A stretch of DNA of 64,000 bases from Diadema setosum (taxonomy: Eukaryota > Echinodermata > Echinoidea > Diadematoida > Diadematidae): positions 5,519,696 to 5,583,695 of the forward strand of contig CM067062.1 of the NCBI GenBank assembly GCA_033980235.1. Reading direction: 5' to 3'. Positions 42,400-51,945 of the stretch are shown here, in pieces. The translations under genes were made by a program, and so were the position numbers. Numbering within the stretch: position 1 is the first letter of the stretch; every line of letters starts with the position of its first letter. Below the pieces are notes generated by a model. It was not told the origin of the DNA and searched no databases. It saw only the letters and a list, made by a program, of their open reading frames with translations.

Positions 42400-45300
42400 C
42401 TACAAATCAAGAGCGGGAAACAAGTCCATGAAGGATTCTTCCCACAATCCTTCACTCAAACCGGGTGATCTCAATCCACCCTCGTCACTGAAAGGTGACC
42501 GCGGGGCATCACTTATGCCAGAATCGGAGCCACTGCCATCTTCACTTTTCCCGCTCAAGCTTCGAGAGTCCACATCCTTTGAACTGACCGTATCCATCAG
42601 TTCCTTCAAGTCACATGTGAAGTTGGCATCGGCATTGAGCATTTTTGTCTTTACTAATTTATTGTAGGATTCAGAGTCTGTGCCCATTGCCAATAAGAGA
42701 TCCAAATCATCATCTTCTTCAGTCTGGAATGATTGCAGAGTGTCCATAGCGCCAATCTCTGAGATGGCTTCACTCTTCAGTTCTGCAGTAGCTGGTCTGT
42801 GGCTGTGCTGACTATTCAACAAGTCAGGTAGGACAGCCATGCTAGCAGGTTCCTCTACACTGTTGCTGGTTTCACTACTTTGAGCATCCAATGCAGGCTT
42901 CAAGTACTCATGATCAAACTGGATCAGTTCTTTGATGGATTCCAGCTCTGCTGCTGTGGGCCCCACCACTCCTGGTCCCCTGAGCTGGCCCGCTTGGACT
43001 TCTTGGTCACCAGACAGAGGGGCTGCTCCTGCTCCCAGCTCCCCTGGGGTGTCCGCGAAGAGGCGAATGGCTCCACTCGCGGCTGCTTCGTTGAGCTGGC
43101 CGAGCAGGCCAAGTAGCTCATCGTCAGACTCCACGTGAGCATCATTGACAGCAAAGTGAGGAGACGCCTCGCCAACTCCTGCTGCGGAGGAGAGCTGAGC
43201 GCTGCGGGCTCGGACGGCTCGGCATCGGCCTCTTTCTTCACTGACAAATGAATGCTGGATGAGGTTGTGGAGTCTACGCAGTAGCCATGGTCGAGGACAA
43301 CCTGAAAGATGAGATACAAGCCAGGATTTTCCATCAGGTCTTGTTGCATTGTTCAAATGTCATTTAAGTGATCTTAAAAGATGCAATGTTAAAACAAAGT
43401 TCATCATCATAATGAAGGGCTGCTTTTGACTTAATAATTTACAAATACCCTAGACAGGTTCTCATGAATTCTTGAGCATGTTTCATATCTTTCAAAATCT
43501 GTCAATAGCCCTAAATAAATCTAAAATGCAAGTTGTACTGAAATGTAACATTTTTTTATGTTCAATCATCAGCAGCAACTATAAATATCTTGCATGTACT
43601 GCGCAAACTGAAAAGAACTGTTAATTCAATACCATGTCTCTAGTAAATTATATCTGTTAACTTTGATATGTTTGACTGTCAACACATAGACTGATGGTTG
43701 GTTTTTATTTTTTTTTTTTTGGGGGGGGGGCAGATAGTTTGAAAAAAAAAAAGAACCGCACAAACCATTATTGTTGCAATGTACTAACTTCAGTTTCAAA
43801 ATACTCTCACTAAACTATACAACACAACTTCTGTTCTATAAAATGTTACTAGTTTCAGTGAAGAAAGTTGCCATTTTTTTTCCCCAGTCAATAAGACATT
43901 ATTCAACTTACAACTGATGATGTTTCTTCAGTCTTCCCCTGCAACCTTCTTTTCAGCTGTGCATTCTCTTCTGCTAGAGACTGGTTCTCTTTTCTGAGGA
44001 GTGTGTTCTCGATCTGAAGCTGCTTGTTCCTGGCCTCCAGAAGGCTGGCCGTGTTCTCAAGACCATCCATCTGGGCTTTCTTCCTGTCTCGTGCAGTCTG
44101 TGCTGCTACTCTGTTTTTTAGCTTCCTGTAGCAACATAATAAAGGTGTAAAATGAAGGAAATTAGCACCTCTAAAAATAAAAAAATAAATAAATAATAAA
44201 AGCAAACATGTGCTAAGTTTACCGGTACATTAAGTAACTTAAACGGTCAAAGAAATCCTGACCTTTACAACTAGACCATAGTACAACTACAAGGTCTACT
44301 GCCGAAGCATCTAATTGTGTGTGCCCTTTCGCCATTTCATTTCATTTTGGTTCAACAATGCATTTTAGTTTTATTGTCGATGCATTCACTCATGTCATGT
44401 CAAAATGAACTCGTCAAATTGTTTTATCTTTGTCAATATGCAAAATAAAGTTATTAAAGAGAGAGAGAGAGAGAAAGAGGGAATGCTGTAACCACTTGCT
44501 TCAATCACAGATATCAATCTAACAGTACACTCAGAGCTACCAAGTCTCACGCATTCTCTGCGTGAGACTCAAGCATTTAAAAGATTTAGGGTCTGTCTCA
44601 CGATCTCGCGCATGGCACCCATTTTTCTCACGCATTGGGTGAAGTTTGCAACTTGGGCCAAAAGGATTAAAGTGACATTTCCCTTTTGTCTTTCAAAATA
44701 AGTAGAAAATAGTTACTTAAGTATGCACCAGATCACATCATTAAGAGCTATAATTTAAAAAAAAAAAAGCTCCCTACCATGGGAGGGGGACATCCTCTAT
44801 TTCGCGTGCGCATGCGCACGAGCGCCAAGACGCCCAGTCATGAAAATCTCACTCATAAAAATTTTTTGAACTTGGCATCACTGAACACTGTTAACACTTA
44901 ACTTTATCTTAATGCTGGTCATTTAAAGAAAAGTATTTTTTTTTTAAGTTACAATACAGCAGCACAGAGTTTATTTGATACATTGGTCAGACTAAAACAG
45001 TCAAGAGTTTTGGAACTACCATAAAAAAAAATAAGTCAGTGGGCAGTATCATTCAATCGCATGATCAAAATGTTTAAGTTCATACTCTGGTTATGGAATC
45101 TCCTGTTGGCCTACAGCTGGGCAAACAAACTTAGTTTGTAGGGCCTAACAGTTAGACCTACCGGCGATTTATTGATTTGTTCGAGTCGACCAACGAACCA
45201 ACTTCAGTGTCGTGACAAGAAATTGAGGATGACAATGTGATTTAATATTGACATGCATGCGGTGAGAGGATGCACTCTTTATTTACCGGTACTTGCTATT

Positions 45301-45608
45301 CTCTTCAAGTTTCATGCAGATCTAATACTCAAATGGAAAATGATCATTGAAACAAAGACATGGTAAGGATTTACGAACCTCCTCATCATCTTTTCTTCTG
45401 GAGTAAGATGGGTCAGTCTCTGTCTTTTTCTTGGTGGTGGATTTGAGTCCCTCAGAGATACTTTGCTGGGTTGCAATCCCAGCTTCGCGTCAGCAGCCGC
45501 CGCCATTTGCTGCAGTATCTCCGCCTTCCTCGAAGTGGGCAACATATTGAACGATTTTACTTGGTCAGATTTCGGGACAGTCGCGATGATAATTTTGGTG
45601 GTAGCCAT
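42400..45608 (-). CDS. XBP1: X-box binding protein 1, spliced form XBP1s (bZIP transcription factor)
   Basis: Exons: 45608-45379, 44125-43912 and 43301-42400. The first two junctions are conventional GT-AG introns; a further 20-nt IRE1-type intron (43204-43185) sits in exon 3. With it removed the product is 441 aa (human XBP1s 376). Residues ~62-77 contain RKRQRLTHLTPEEK; the basic region KLKNRVAAQTARDRKKAQM is at ~78-96, followed by a leucine zipper to ~140. The spliced frame adds the activation domain with conserved ELESIKELIQFDHEYLKP (~260-277) and the C-terminal WEESFMDLFP motif, matching WEDTFANELFP of vertebrates. The factor activates ER chaperone, ERAD and lipid genes under ER stress. 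The ATG at 45608 (ATGGCT, A at -3) was chosen; an in-frame ATG at 45617 would add three residues. A candidate AATAAA on the minus strand is at 41687-41682. Confidence 0.96.
42924..45608 (-). CDS. XBP1: XBP1u, unspliced XBP1 isoform (273 aa)
   Basis: Same exons 45608-45379 and 44125-43912, then 43301-42924 read straight through the IRE1 intron to TGA at 42926-42924. The length of 273 aa compares with 261 in human XBP1u. After the bZIP, residues ~195-214 form a hydrophobic stretch (LLTLLSMMLTWSLTMSYLAC), in the position of the HR2 segment that brings vertebrate XBP1u mRNA to the ER membrane. The last 13 residues, WGPQQQSWNPSKN, align without gaps to human WGRHQPSWKPLMN at the C-terminal translational arrest peptide, 7 of 13 identical, with stop codons at the same place. 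The region 43184-42924 is therefore coding in two frames. Known XBP1u also opposes XBP1s and is rapidly degraded; that is inferred here from homology. Confidence 0.88.
43180..43213 (-). promoter_or_regulatory. XBP1: Twin IRE1 recognition hairpins in XBP1 mRNA
   Basis: Two perfect hairpins flank the unconventional intron. The 5' one pairs GAGC with GCTC around the 7-nt loop CCGCAGC. The 3' one pairs CTCCT with AGGAG around an identical CCGCAGC loop. Both loops match the IRE1 consensus CNGCAGN with scission after the third base. The layout is the same as in human XBP1. Confidence 0.93.
43185..43204 (-). other. XBP1: IRE1-type unconventional intron of XBP1, 20 nt
   Basis: On the minus strand the predicted cleavages are CCCG|CAGCG (after 43205) and CTCCG|CAGCAG (after 43185). 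The ends do not follow GT-AG. Removing 20 nt shifts the frame by 20 mod 3 = 2, the same shift as the 26-nt vertebrate and 23-nt fly/worm introns, and opens the conserved XBP1s frame. Confidence 0.92.
44806..44822. promoter_or_regulatory. NRF1-like palindrome in XBP1 intron 1
   Basis: GTGCGCATGCGCAC matches the NRF1 consensus (YGCGCAYGCGCR). It is 0.6-0.8 kb downstream of the XBP1 first exon, in a repeat-rich stretch beside TCTCACGCA repeats, so it may simply be part of a repeat. Confidence 0.3.
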
Positions 45609-45812
45609 TTCTGGCATCAGAGAATCTTCTCCTCCTTGGATGACTATGTTGGAGAGAGTCGAAAACTCCACCGTTCGCAACAAATTATGATCTGAAGTCG
45701 GTCTTCGCTTTCTTCTACATGACGGTTTTTCTGCTGCTTTTCTCCCTATAGTGTTAGTACAATAGCATTACTGTGGAGTTTTACAGTCAACTAGGATGCG
45801 AAGATAGGTACT

Positions 45813-45831
45813 CGTGGTATTTTCCTATTGG
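45813..45831 (-). promoter_or_regulatory. ER stress response element (ERSE) in the XBP1 promoter
   Basis: On the minus strand the site reads CCAAT-AGGAAAATA-CCACG, an exact match to CCAAT-N9-CCACG, about 205 bp upstream of the XBP1 ATG. In vertebrates NF-Y binds CCAAT and ATF6 or XBP1 binds CCACG. Two further CCAAT boxes on the same strand (complements of ATTGGTC near 45873 and 45899) and a CRE-like ATGACGTAG (near 45848-45856) lie just upstream. A CCACGTGG palindrome is at 45933-45940. Confidence 0.85.
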
Positions 45832-46499
45832 TCGATATCACTGTCCGCTACGTCATCTATCAGTGTTGTGATTGGTCAAAATGCTAATCTGTGCACATTG
45901 GTCACATGTAATCAGGAATGACGCAAGGGCGTCCACGTGGAAGTTTGTTTATAAATAGGCAAGCACCTATTGCATCAGAAAACTCACAAATACTAGTACA
46001 CCACGAGAACTATTTACTCTGGCAACCCCCGTATTGATGGATAACAGCTGACTGCTAACCATCGTAGGCAAATATCACTGTCATATTTGCCCTTGATTCA
46101 CAAATAGATAACATGACATTATACAAGCGTTTAGAATAAATTCCGATTATCCTCGATCATCCTGATTCCTGGGCAGCGTTTCATATCTCGTGACCAGTCA
46201 CTGACAACTGTTTTCAGCTATTGAAATCCTTACATCTTATTATCTGAGAGCAAAATGAGATCAAAACACTAGATGAAATGTGTCCTTGACTGGAGCTCAC
46301 AGGGTAGTCATGCAGTGAATTGATAATGCATGTGGAAATGAATGAACGAACTGAAAAAAGAAGAAGGAAGATTAAGGAATATATGAATATAAATAAACAG
46401 AAAAGTAGATAAGTATGGCCCACATGCCGGACTTGGTGGATGATGATTTAGCTTCTTTTTTTTTTTCTTTCTTTTTTTTTTTGCGAGATACTTATAAAC

Positions 46500-46760
46500 T
46501 ACTTTATGAAATAATAAAGAGCATACAATTCTAAAAAGAATTCAAAGTTTCTTCGATGAAATTTGGTTTTGAAATGGCTGAGATATAAAAAAAAAAAACA
46601 ACAAAGAAAACAAGGCCATCCTAACAAAAGATGCACACGGGTCCCGCCTTTCATCAGGATGGCTTTGTTTTGTATATTTCAGCCACTTTAAATCCAACTT
46701 TTATTAAATAAACTTTGAATTCCTCTTAGAATCATATGCTTTTTCATATCTCACAAGAGG
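46500..46760. mobile_element. Foldback MITE with ~100-bp arms
   Basis: The left arm ...AGCATACAATTCTAAAAAGA then ATTCAAAGTTT...GGCTGAGATATA...AAGGCCATCCT is mirrored by the right arm (complement AGCATATGATTCTAAGAGGA then ATTCAAAGTTT...GGCTGAAATATA...AAGCCATCCT). The loop is about 30 nt (ACACGGGTCCCGCC). Confidence 0.85.
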
Positions 46761-47845
46761 TTTCTCGTTATCTTTTTTATAAAAGAAAATATCATAAAAA
46801 AAGGAAAAAAAAAGTTGGAAACCTGAAGCCCCATCTCAACGGAAACTGTATCATTCCTTTATATCCTAACATCAGACGGACTTTTTAAGGGGAAATTATT
46901 GTATATTAGGTTCACAAAAACACATTATAAGGCGTACAAAAAGGTGGGTAGGTTTTGTGAGTGCATTTGTTTGTTTGTTTGTTTTCCTACAAAATACTTG
47001 GACGAACGAAAAAGGAACAGATGATCAGATGTAAGACAGCGAGGTACTGACAAAAAAGAAGGGAAGTCCAACCTTCTATCCATCCAAGCCAAAGGTTAGA
47101 TTGCAGCAACTCGACTGTGTATACCAAATAAATATGGTACATAACAAATCAAAGCGTTCATCGTTTAAAATGCAGTCTCCCTACACAGAAATTATAGATG
47201 TACATGCCCACTTGTTCATATGAGACTGACAGGATAATTAGCATAAGGACGCTAATTCTGAACGAAAATCAGACACGGAACTACTCCTGTTATTGATCCG
47301 GTCGTGTATAGGATGACGAATGTACTGGTACATGATATCAGATAACGATGCAGAGCAGTGGTGCGATTTCAAGTTTCACATTGCATTGCCATTGGTTCTG
47401 TTTGACGGCGATCAGTTCCATACGAGTTTTTTATTTATGTAGCATCTTTCTTCCCTGAGCATTACTGGATGAGAGATTTATTTTCTATGCGGTGTTCATA
47501 GTCCGTTAGAGCACAATGTCTTAAATGAAATTACTCTGTAACGTCAATCTTCTTTTCGGAGAAAAGGCATTTATGAATATCTATTTAAAAATGTTATTCA
47601 AGGCGAAGTAAAGCTTGTTGTTACCGTTTTCTTTTTTACGTTGAAAGAAGAGAGCATGCATAGTGTGACTGAACGTGTTATTGTGTGAATGTGGGTGTTT
47701 ATTCAAAATTTTATGAAGTTTTTTATGAAGTGTGTTTGTAAGCGTTGTGCATGTGATTCAGTCACAAACGAGTTTACGGAAGTCTTTCAAGAAAAATCAA
47801 AACTGTCGTCCACTTCGTACATACTAATTAAGTGTATTATATATA
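46761..47845. other. Non-coding, nothing recognised
   Basis: AT-rich sequence between two MITEs with homopolymer runs. No exon or repeat family recognised. Confidence 0.45.
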
Positions 47846-48132
47846 CTCTCTGAAAAAAAAAAATCGAGTGAAAATATTCACTCTTAAAGGAGTGAATACA
47901 AAAAAGAGTAAATTTAGAGTGAATTTGGAGTGAAAATGTTAATTTTCACTCGTTTTAGAGTGACCTCAGAGTTCACTCCAAAATCTTTGAGTGATCCCTG
48001 AGGTCATGCACTCCAAAATGAGTGAAAATGAATATTTTCACTTAAATTTCACTCCAATTTCACTCTAACTTCACTCTTTTTTGTATTCACTCCTTCAAGA
48101 GTGAATATTTTCACTCGATTTTTTTTAGAAAG
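47846..48132. mobile_element. Tc1/mariner-type MITE with ~90-bp arms
   Basis: Left arm CTCTCTGAAAAAAAAAAATC, then GAGTGAAAATATTCACTCTT and AAAGGAGTGAATAC. The complement of the right arm is nearly identical (CTTTCTAAAAAAAATC...). TA borders both ends. AGTGAA/TTCACT repeats fill the interior. It lies 55 bp from the 3' end of the retrotransposon, separated by a TA microsatellite. Confidence 0.9.
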
Positions 48133-48152
48133 TATATATATACATGTATAAT

Positions 48153-48153
<1 letters not shown>

Positions 48154-48187
<34 letters not shown>
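48154..48187 (+). repeat. (TA)n microsatellite at retrotransposon 3' end
   Basis: About 16 TA units directly abut the element's terminal TGAATTGAAT. Confidence 0.9.
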
Positions 48188-48193
<6 letters not shown>

Positions 48194-48472
48194 CACTTTA
48201 TTGATAATCATAAAAATGGAAATATATACAGAGTAAAATGTGTCGGGGAGTTCACAAAGAAAGCCAAAGGCTTGAGACAAGTGATCCCCTTTACGAGAGT
48301 TGGATACATAAGAATATACATGCAAATGCAAATTCAGAGTTACATTCAGATTACTTAATGACAGTTACAGATAACATAGACAAATAAGATGAAATAAAAG
48401 ACATATGCTACTACATTACACAAATAAAAACAAACAGACAGAACAAGACTAACAAAGATGGACTGATACAAT

Positions 48473-51400
48473 TCAATAGGCATTTAAAAGATATTTTTTA
48501 TATCTAGACTTAAAAGCACTTTGAGTGGATACATTCTTAAAAATTGAATCCAAATTATTCCAAAACTTAGCACCTTTATATAAAACAGAATTCTTTTGCT
48601 TTATGCTCAAGCGACAAAATGGCAACACAATGTTATCCTTATTTCGAATTTCAATGTTATGTAATGCACAATTCAGTGTAAAAGAACCATCAAAAATGTC
48701 AGGTAAAATCGCATTCGAGTATTTATACATAAAAAGACCAAGTTTGACTAAGACACTGTCAGACAGAGTGAGAGTATTCAATTTTTTGAAAAGTGGAGCG
48801 GTGTGGTCAAGAGAGTTGGCGTTTGAACAAATTCGAATTGCTTTTTTCTGTAAAACAAATAAACGACACAAATTAGTTAAGCTGGTTCCAGACCATACGA
48901 GACTACAATAATCAAAATGAGGCAAGATAAAGGCATTATACAACATAAAAAGAGTATGTTTCGGCAGTATTGAACAAAGCTTATGCATTATACCAATAGA
49001 GATACTTATCTTCCCATGAATATTATTTATATGTTTAGTCCAAGTCAATTTATCATCAATAATAACTCCTAAATAATTAATACTATTAACTTGATCAATA
49101 ATTCGATTATCTATCTTAATTTCTGAATACGAAACCAATGAAATATCTTGCCGAAAACTTCTGTTAGAGTGGAATATCATATATTTTGTCTTATCAACAT
49201 TTATCTGTAGCTTATTAGCTCGGAGCCAGTCACAAACGTACATCATTTCAGTGTTAACAGTACTATACAGAGTATTTACATCTCTATGTGAAAACAATAT
49301 ATTTGTGTCATCTGCATACAGAATGAATTGTAAAAACTTTGATGTATTTATTATATCATTAGCGTATATTAAAAAAAGAAGAGGGCCCAAAATACTGCCT
49401 TGAGGGACCCCACACGTTAAAGGTAAAGTACTAGAGTTTGTGCCATTAATACATGTGAACTGCTTACGATCTGTCAGATAATCCCTGAACCAACTGAGGG
49501 GTACACCTCTAACACCATAGTGTTCCAGTTTGTGCAGCAAAATGCTATGGTCGAGCGAATCAAAGGCTTTACTTAAATCAACGTACAGGGCAATCACGGT
49601 TTCTTTGTTGTCGAGTGAAGAAAGGATTTGTTCGAGGGTATGTAAAAGAGCTAATTCAGTTGAGTATGAAGGTCGAAATCCAAACTGTTCTTTGGCCAGT
49701 ATTTTGTTCTGGAGCAAATGATCATACAATCTATTATAGATAATGCGTTCGAGGATTTTCGAAAATGCAGGTAAAAGAGAAATAGGACGGTAATTTTCTA
49801 TTGCTTGTTTGTCGTCTTTCTTATAAATTGGAATTACTTTGGCGATCTTAAATGCATCTGGTACAACACCTGTGGTTAACGATAAATTGAATATAATAGA
49901 AAGAGGCTTGGCAATTGCAAAAACAGTTTTCTTAATAAATACAACACTTATATCATCATGTCCAGCAGACAAAGTATTTTTTAAACGTTGTACGACCTTG
50001 ATGATTTCATTTTCATCAGTAGGAAAAAAGAAAACTGATTTATTTACTTGATTGCCCAGATAATCTGAAAAATGGTTTGAGGATTTGTTGACATTTTTTG
50101 AAATACAAGAACCTATTGATGCAAAATAAGAATTAAATATATTGGCAATCATTTTATCATCTTCTATTAATCTGTGACCCTTCAGAATACGTTGAGGCAA
50201 TCTAGAGGCATTGCTTTGTCTGCCCAGAATTTCATTGATAACTTTCCAAGTTTTACAAATATCATTTTTGTTTCGTTCCAGTAATCGTGTGTAATACTCT
50301 TGCTTCCGTAATCGAATAAGTCTATTAAGTCTATTTCTAAATTGTTTGTACAAAAATTCATTTCTTTTGGAAGGGGAGGTGATATGTTTCCGATATAATC
50401 TCTGCTTTTTTGCAATTGATGACATAATCCCTTTTGTCATCCATGGTTTCCTAGGAGTGTATTTCTTTCCCCTAAATGCCTCATTGTATTCTACCGTATG
50501 TTTTTCACACATGGACTCAAATTCATTCATAAAAGCTTCATACGCAATATTGGGGTCTTTACAGTTTTCGACACATGACCAGTTGTTAGAATACAATTCA
50601 CGTAAGAGATCATCACACACAATTTTTTTCAAGGTCCGTTTACAATGTCTTTTCGGGCAATGGGTATCTTGAGCACAATGTGACTTTGTAATATGAAAGA
50701 TCGGTAGATGGTCTGTTATATCTGAGAAAAGTACCCCAGGTATAATAGGTTTATCCATGACATTTGTAAATATATTATCAATGCAGGTGTAGGAAGATTG
50801 AGTTAAACGAGTGGGCTTAGTAATCAAAGGCCTAAAACAATTTTCATACATTATGCTCAAGAAATCACCAGTGGCGGAATGTGTAGAATATTTCAATATA
50901 TCATAATTAAAATCACCAACAATGTAACAAAATTTATTTTCTTTAGCTATGTTAGAGATACAATTTTCGAGCAAGTCGTTAAATGCACTAGAATCAGTGT
51001 CCGGGGCCTTGTAAACAACTCCCACGATAATGTTTTTATCGCGTTTCTGTTTCACCTCTATGAATATGGTATCAACGAAATCATTTGAGAAAGACAAATC
51101 AGTTCTCTCATCATATGTCAATGCGCTGTCAACATATATGCAGACGCCACCACCTCTCCGGTTTTGTCGCGGTTTGTGAATAAAAGAATATCCAGGTATA
51201 CTATACAAAGACGGAACAAATGGTTTGAACCAGGTTTCAGTAAACGCGTAGATCGAAAACTTGTGATCTAACGTTGAAATATAATCAGAAATACTTGAAA
51301 AATTAGCGGATAAACTTCTGGAATTTAAATGAAATATGGAAAAATATTCATCAGTATTCACATTACAGAAATTCTTATTGAAATCGTCACTGAAATAATG

Positions 51401-51718
51401 ATTACATGGGGTCTCCATATCATCACCTGAAACATGATAATCATTCATTTGCACTGCATCAAACACATAGGAGTTTAGATTTGGGGAAATAGAGTTTCTG
51501 TCGCCATGGAAACATGAATACAAAGTGCTCTGAAATTCTTGATCGTCCATGTAATGATTGAAAGGAAGCTCACTTAATATACAAAAATCACATTTCCAAT
51601 GGATAGAGTGCAAGTCCAGGTTAATGCCAGAACATTTTACATGACACTGCCTACCACATGAACATACTAGTTTGATTTGATTCCATCGTACACAGGAGAG
51701 ACAGACACAACATTTCAT
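48473..51718 (-). CDS. Retrotransposon ORF2: PHD-like zinc finger, endonuclease and reverse transcriptase
   Basis: The frame is 1081 aa with no break. Residues ~3-47 hold a Cys/His-rich PHD-like finger (CCVC, CSCGRQCHVKC, WKCDFC). Residues ~125-345 form an apurinic-type endonuclease: FHLNSRSLS, the TETWF catalytic-glutamate motif, GGGVCIYV, VGDFNYD and SDITDHLPIF. The RT domain (~590-850) shows IPIYKKDDK, NYRPISLLP, FGFRPSYST, YVDLSKAFDSLDH, GVPQGSILGPLLF and YADDT. N-terminal PHD fingers occur in several CR1-related LINE clades. The enzyme nicks target DNA and primes reverse transcription of its own RNA. The start at 51718 is the first ATG, immediately before the finger. Confidence 0.93.
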   Translation of the reverse strand: MKCCVCLSCVRWNQIKLVCSCGRQCHVKCSGINLDLHSIHWKCDFCILSELPFNHYMDDQEFQSTLYSCFHGDRNSISPNLNSYVFDAVQMNDYHVSGDDMETPCNHYFSDDFNKNFCNVNTDEYFSIFHLNSRSLSANFSSISDYISTLDHKFSIYAFTETWFKPFVPSLYSIPGYSFIHKPRQNRRGGGVCIYVDSALTYDERTDLSFSNDFVDTIFIEVKQKRDKNIIVGVVYKAPDTDSSAFNDLLENCISNIAKENKFCYIVGDFNYDILKYSTHSATGDFLSIMYENCFRPLITKPTRLTQSSYTCIDNIFTNVMDKPIIPGVLFSDITDHLPIFHITKSHCAQDTHCPKRHCKRTLKKIVCDDLLRELYSNNWSCVENCKDPNIAYEAFMNEFESMCEKHTVEYNEAFRGKKYTPRKPWMTKGIMSSIAKKQRLYRKHITSPSKRNEFLYKQFRNRLNRLIRLRKQEYYTRLLERNKNDICKTWKVINEILGRQSNASRLPQRILKGHRLIEDDKMIANIFNSYFASIGSCISKNVNKSSNHFSDYLGNQVNKSVFFFPTDENEIIKVVQRLKNTLSAGHDDISVVFIKKTVFAIAKPLSIIFNLSLTTGVVPDAFKIAKVIPIYKKDDKQAIENYRPISLLPAFSKILERIIYNRLYDHLLQNKILAKEQFGFRPSYSTELALLHTLEQILSSLDNKETVIALYVDLSKAFDSLDHSILLHKLEHYGVRGVPLSWFRDYLTDRKQFTCINGTNSSTLPLTCGVPQGSILGPLLFLIYANDIINTSKFLQFILYADDTNILFSHRDVNTLYSTVNTEMMYVCDWLRANKLQINVDKTKYMIFHSNRSFRQDISLVSYSEIKIDNRIIDQVNSINYLGVIIDDKLTWTKHINNIHGKISISIGIMHKLCSILPKHTLFMLYNAFILPHFDYCSLVWSGTSLTNLCRLFVLQKKAIRICSNANSLDHTAPLFKKLNTLTLSDSVLVKLGLFMYKYSNAILPDIFDGSFTLNCALHNIEIRNKDNIVLPFCRLSIKQKNSVLYKGAKFWNNLDSIFKNVSTQSAFKSRYKKYLLNAY

Positions 51719-51945
51719 TACAACATATACAACAATAAATGCTTACATAACACAGTGACCACAAGCGCGCCTGCGGAATTTGAGGCAGGCAGAATTGAAA
51801 AGAATAACAGAGAGAAAAGTTCAAGAGGAGTTCAAAAGTTCACTTGCCTGGATTCTCAACAGCCTCCTATGTTTACATCGAATAAATTAAAGTTAAATTA
51901 GGCCGGAGTAAGGAAACATAGAAATGGTAATATGGGTCGCGTGAG

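Noticed and set aside
42400..43356. Independent 318-aa gene starting at 43356
   Set aside because: Its first part lies in the intron and in the wrong frame of exon 3; only the portion after the IRE1 junction is XBP1s coding sequence.
45312..45683. Longer XBP1 first exon starting at 45683
   Set aside because: The start there is TTG, not ATG, and the 3' end of that frame runs past the GT donor at 45378 into the intron.
45946..45958. TATA box for XBP1 (TTTATAAATA)
   Set aside because: It lies ~120 bp upstream of the ERSE and ~340 bp from the ATG. It would place the start site before the ERSE, so it is not convincing for XBP1; a plus-strand transcript cannot be excluded.
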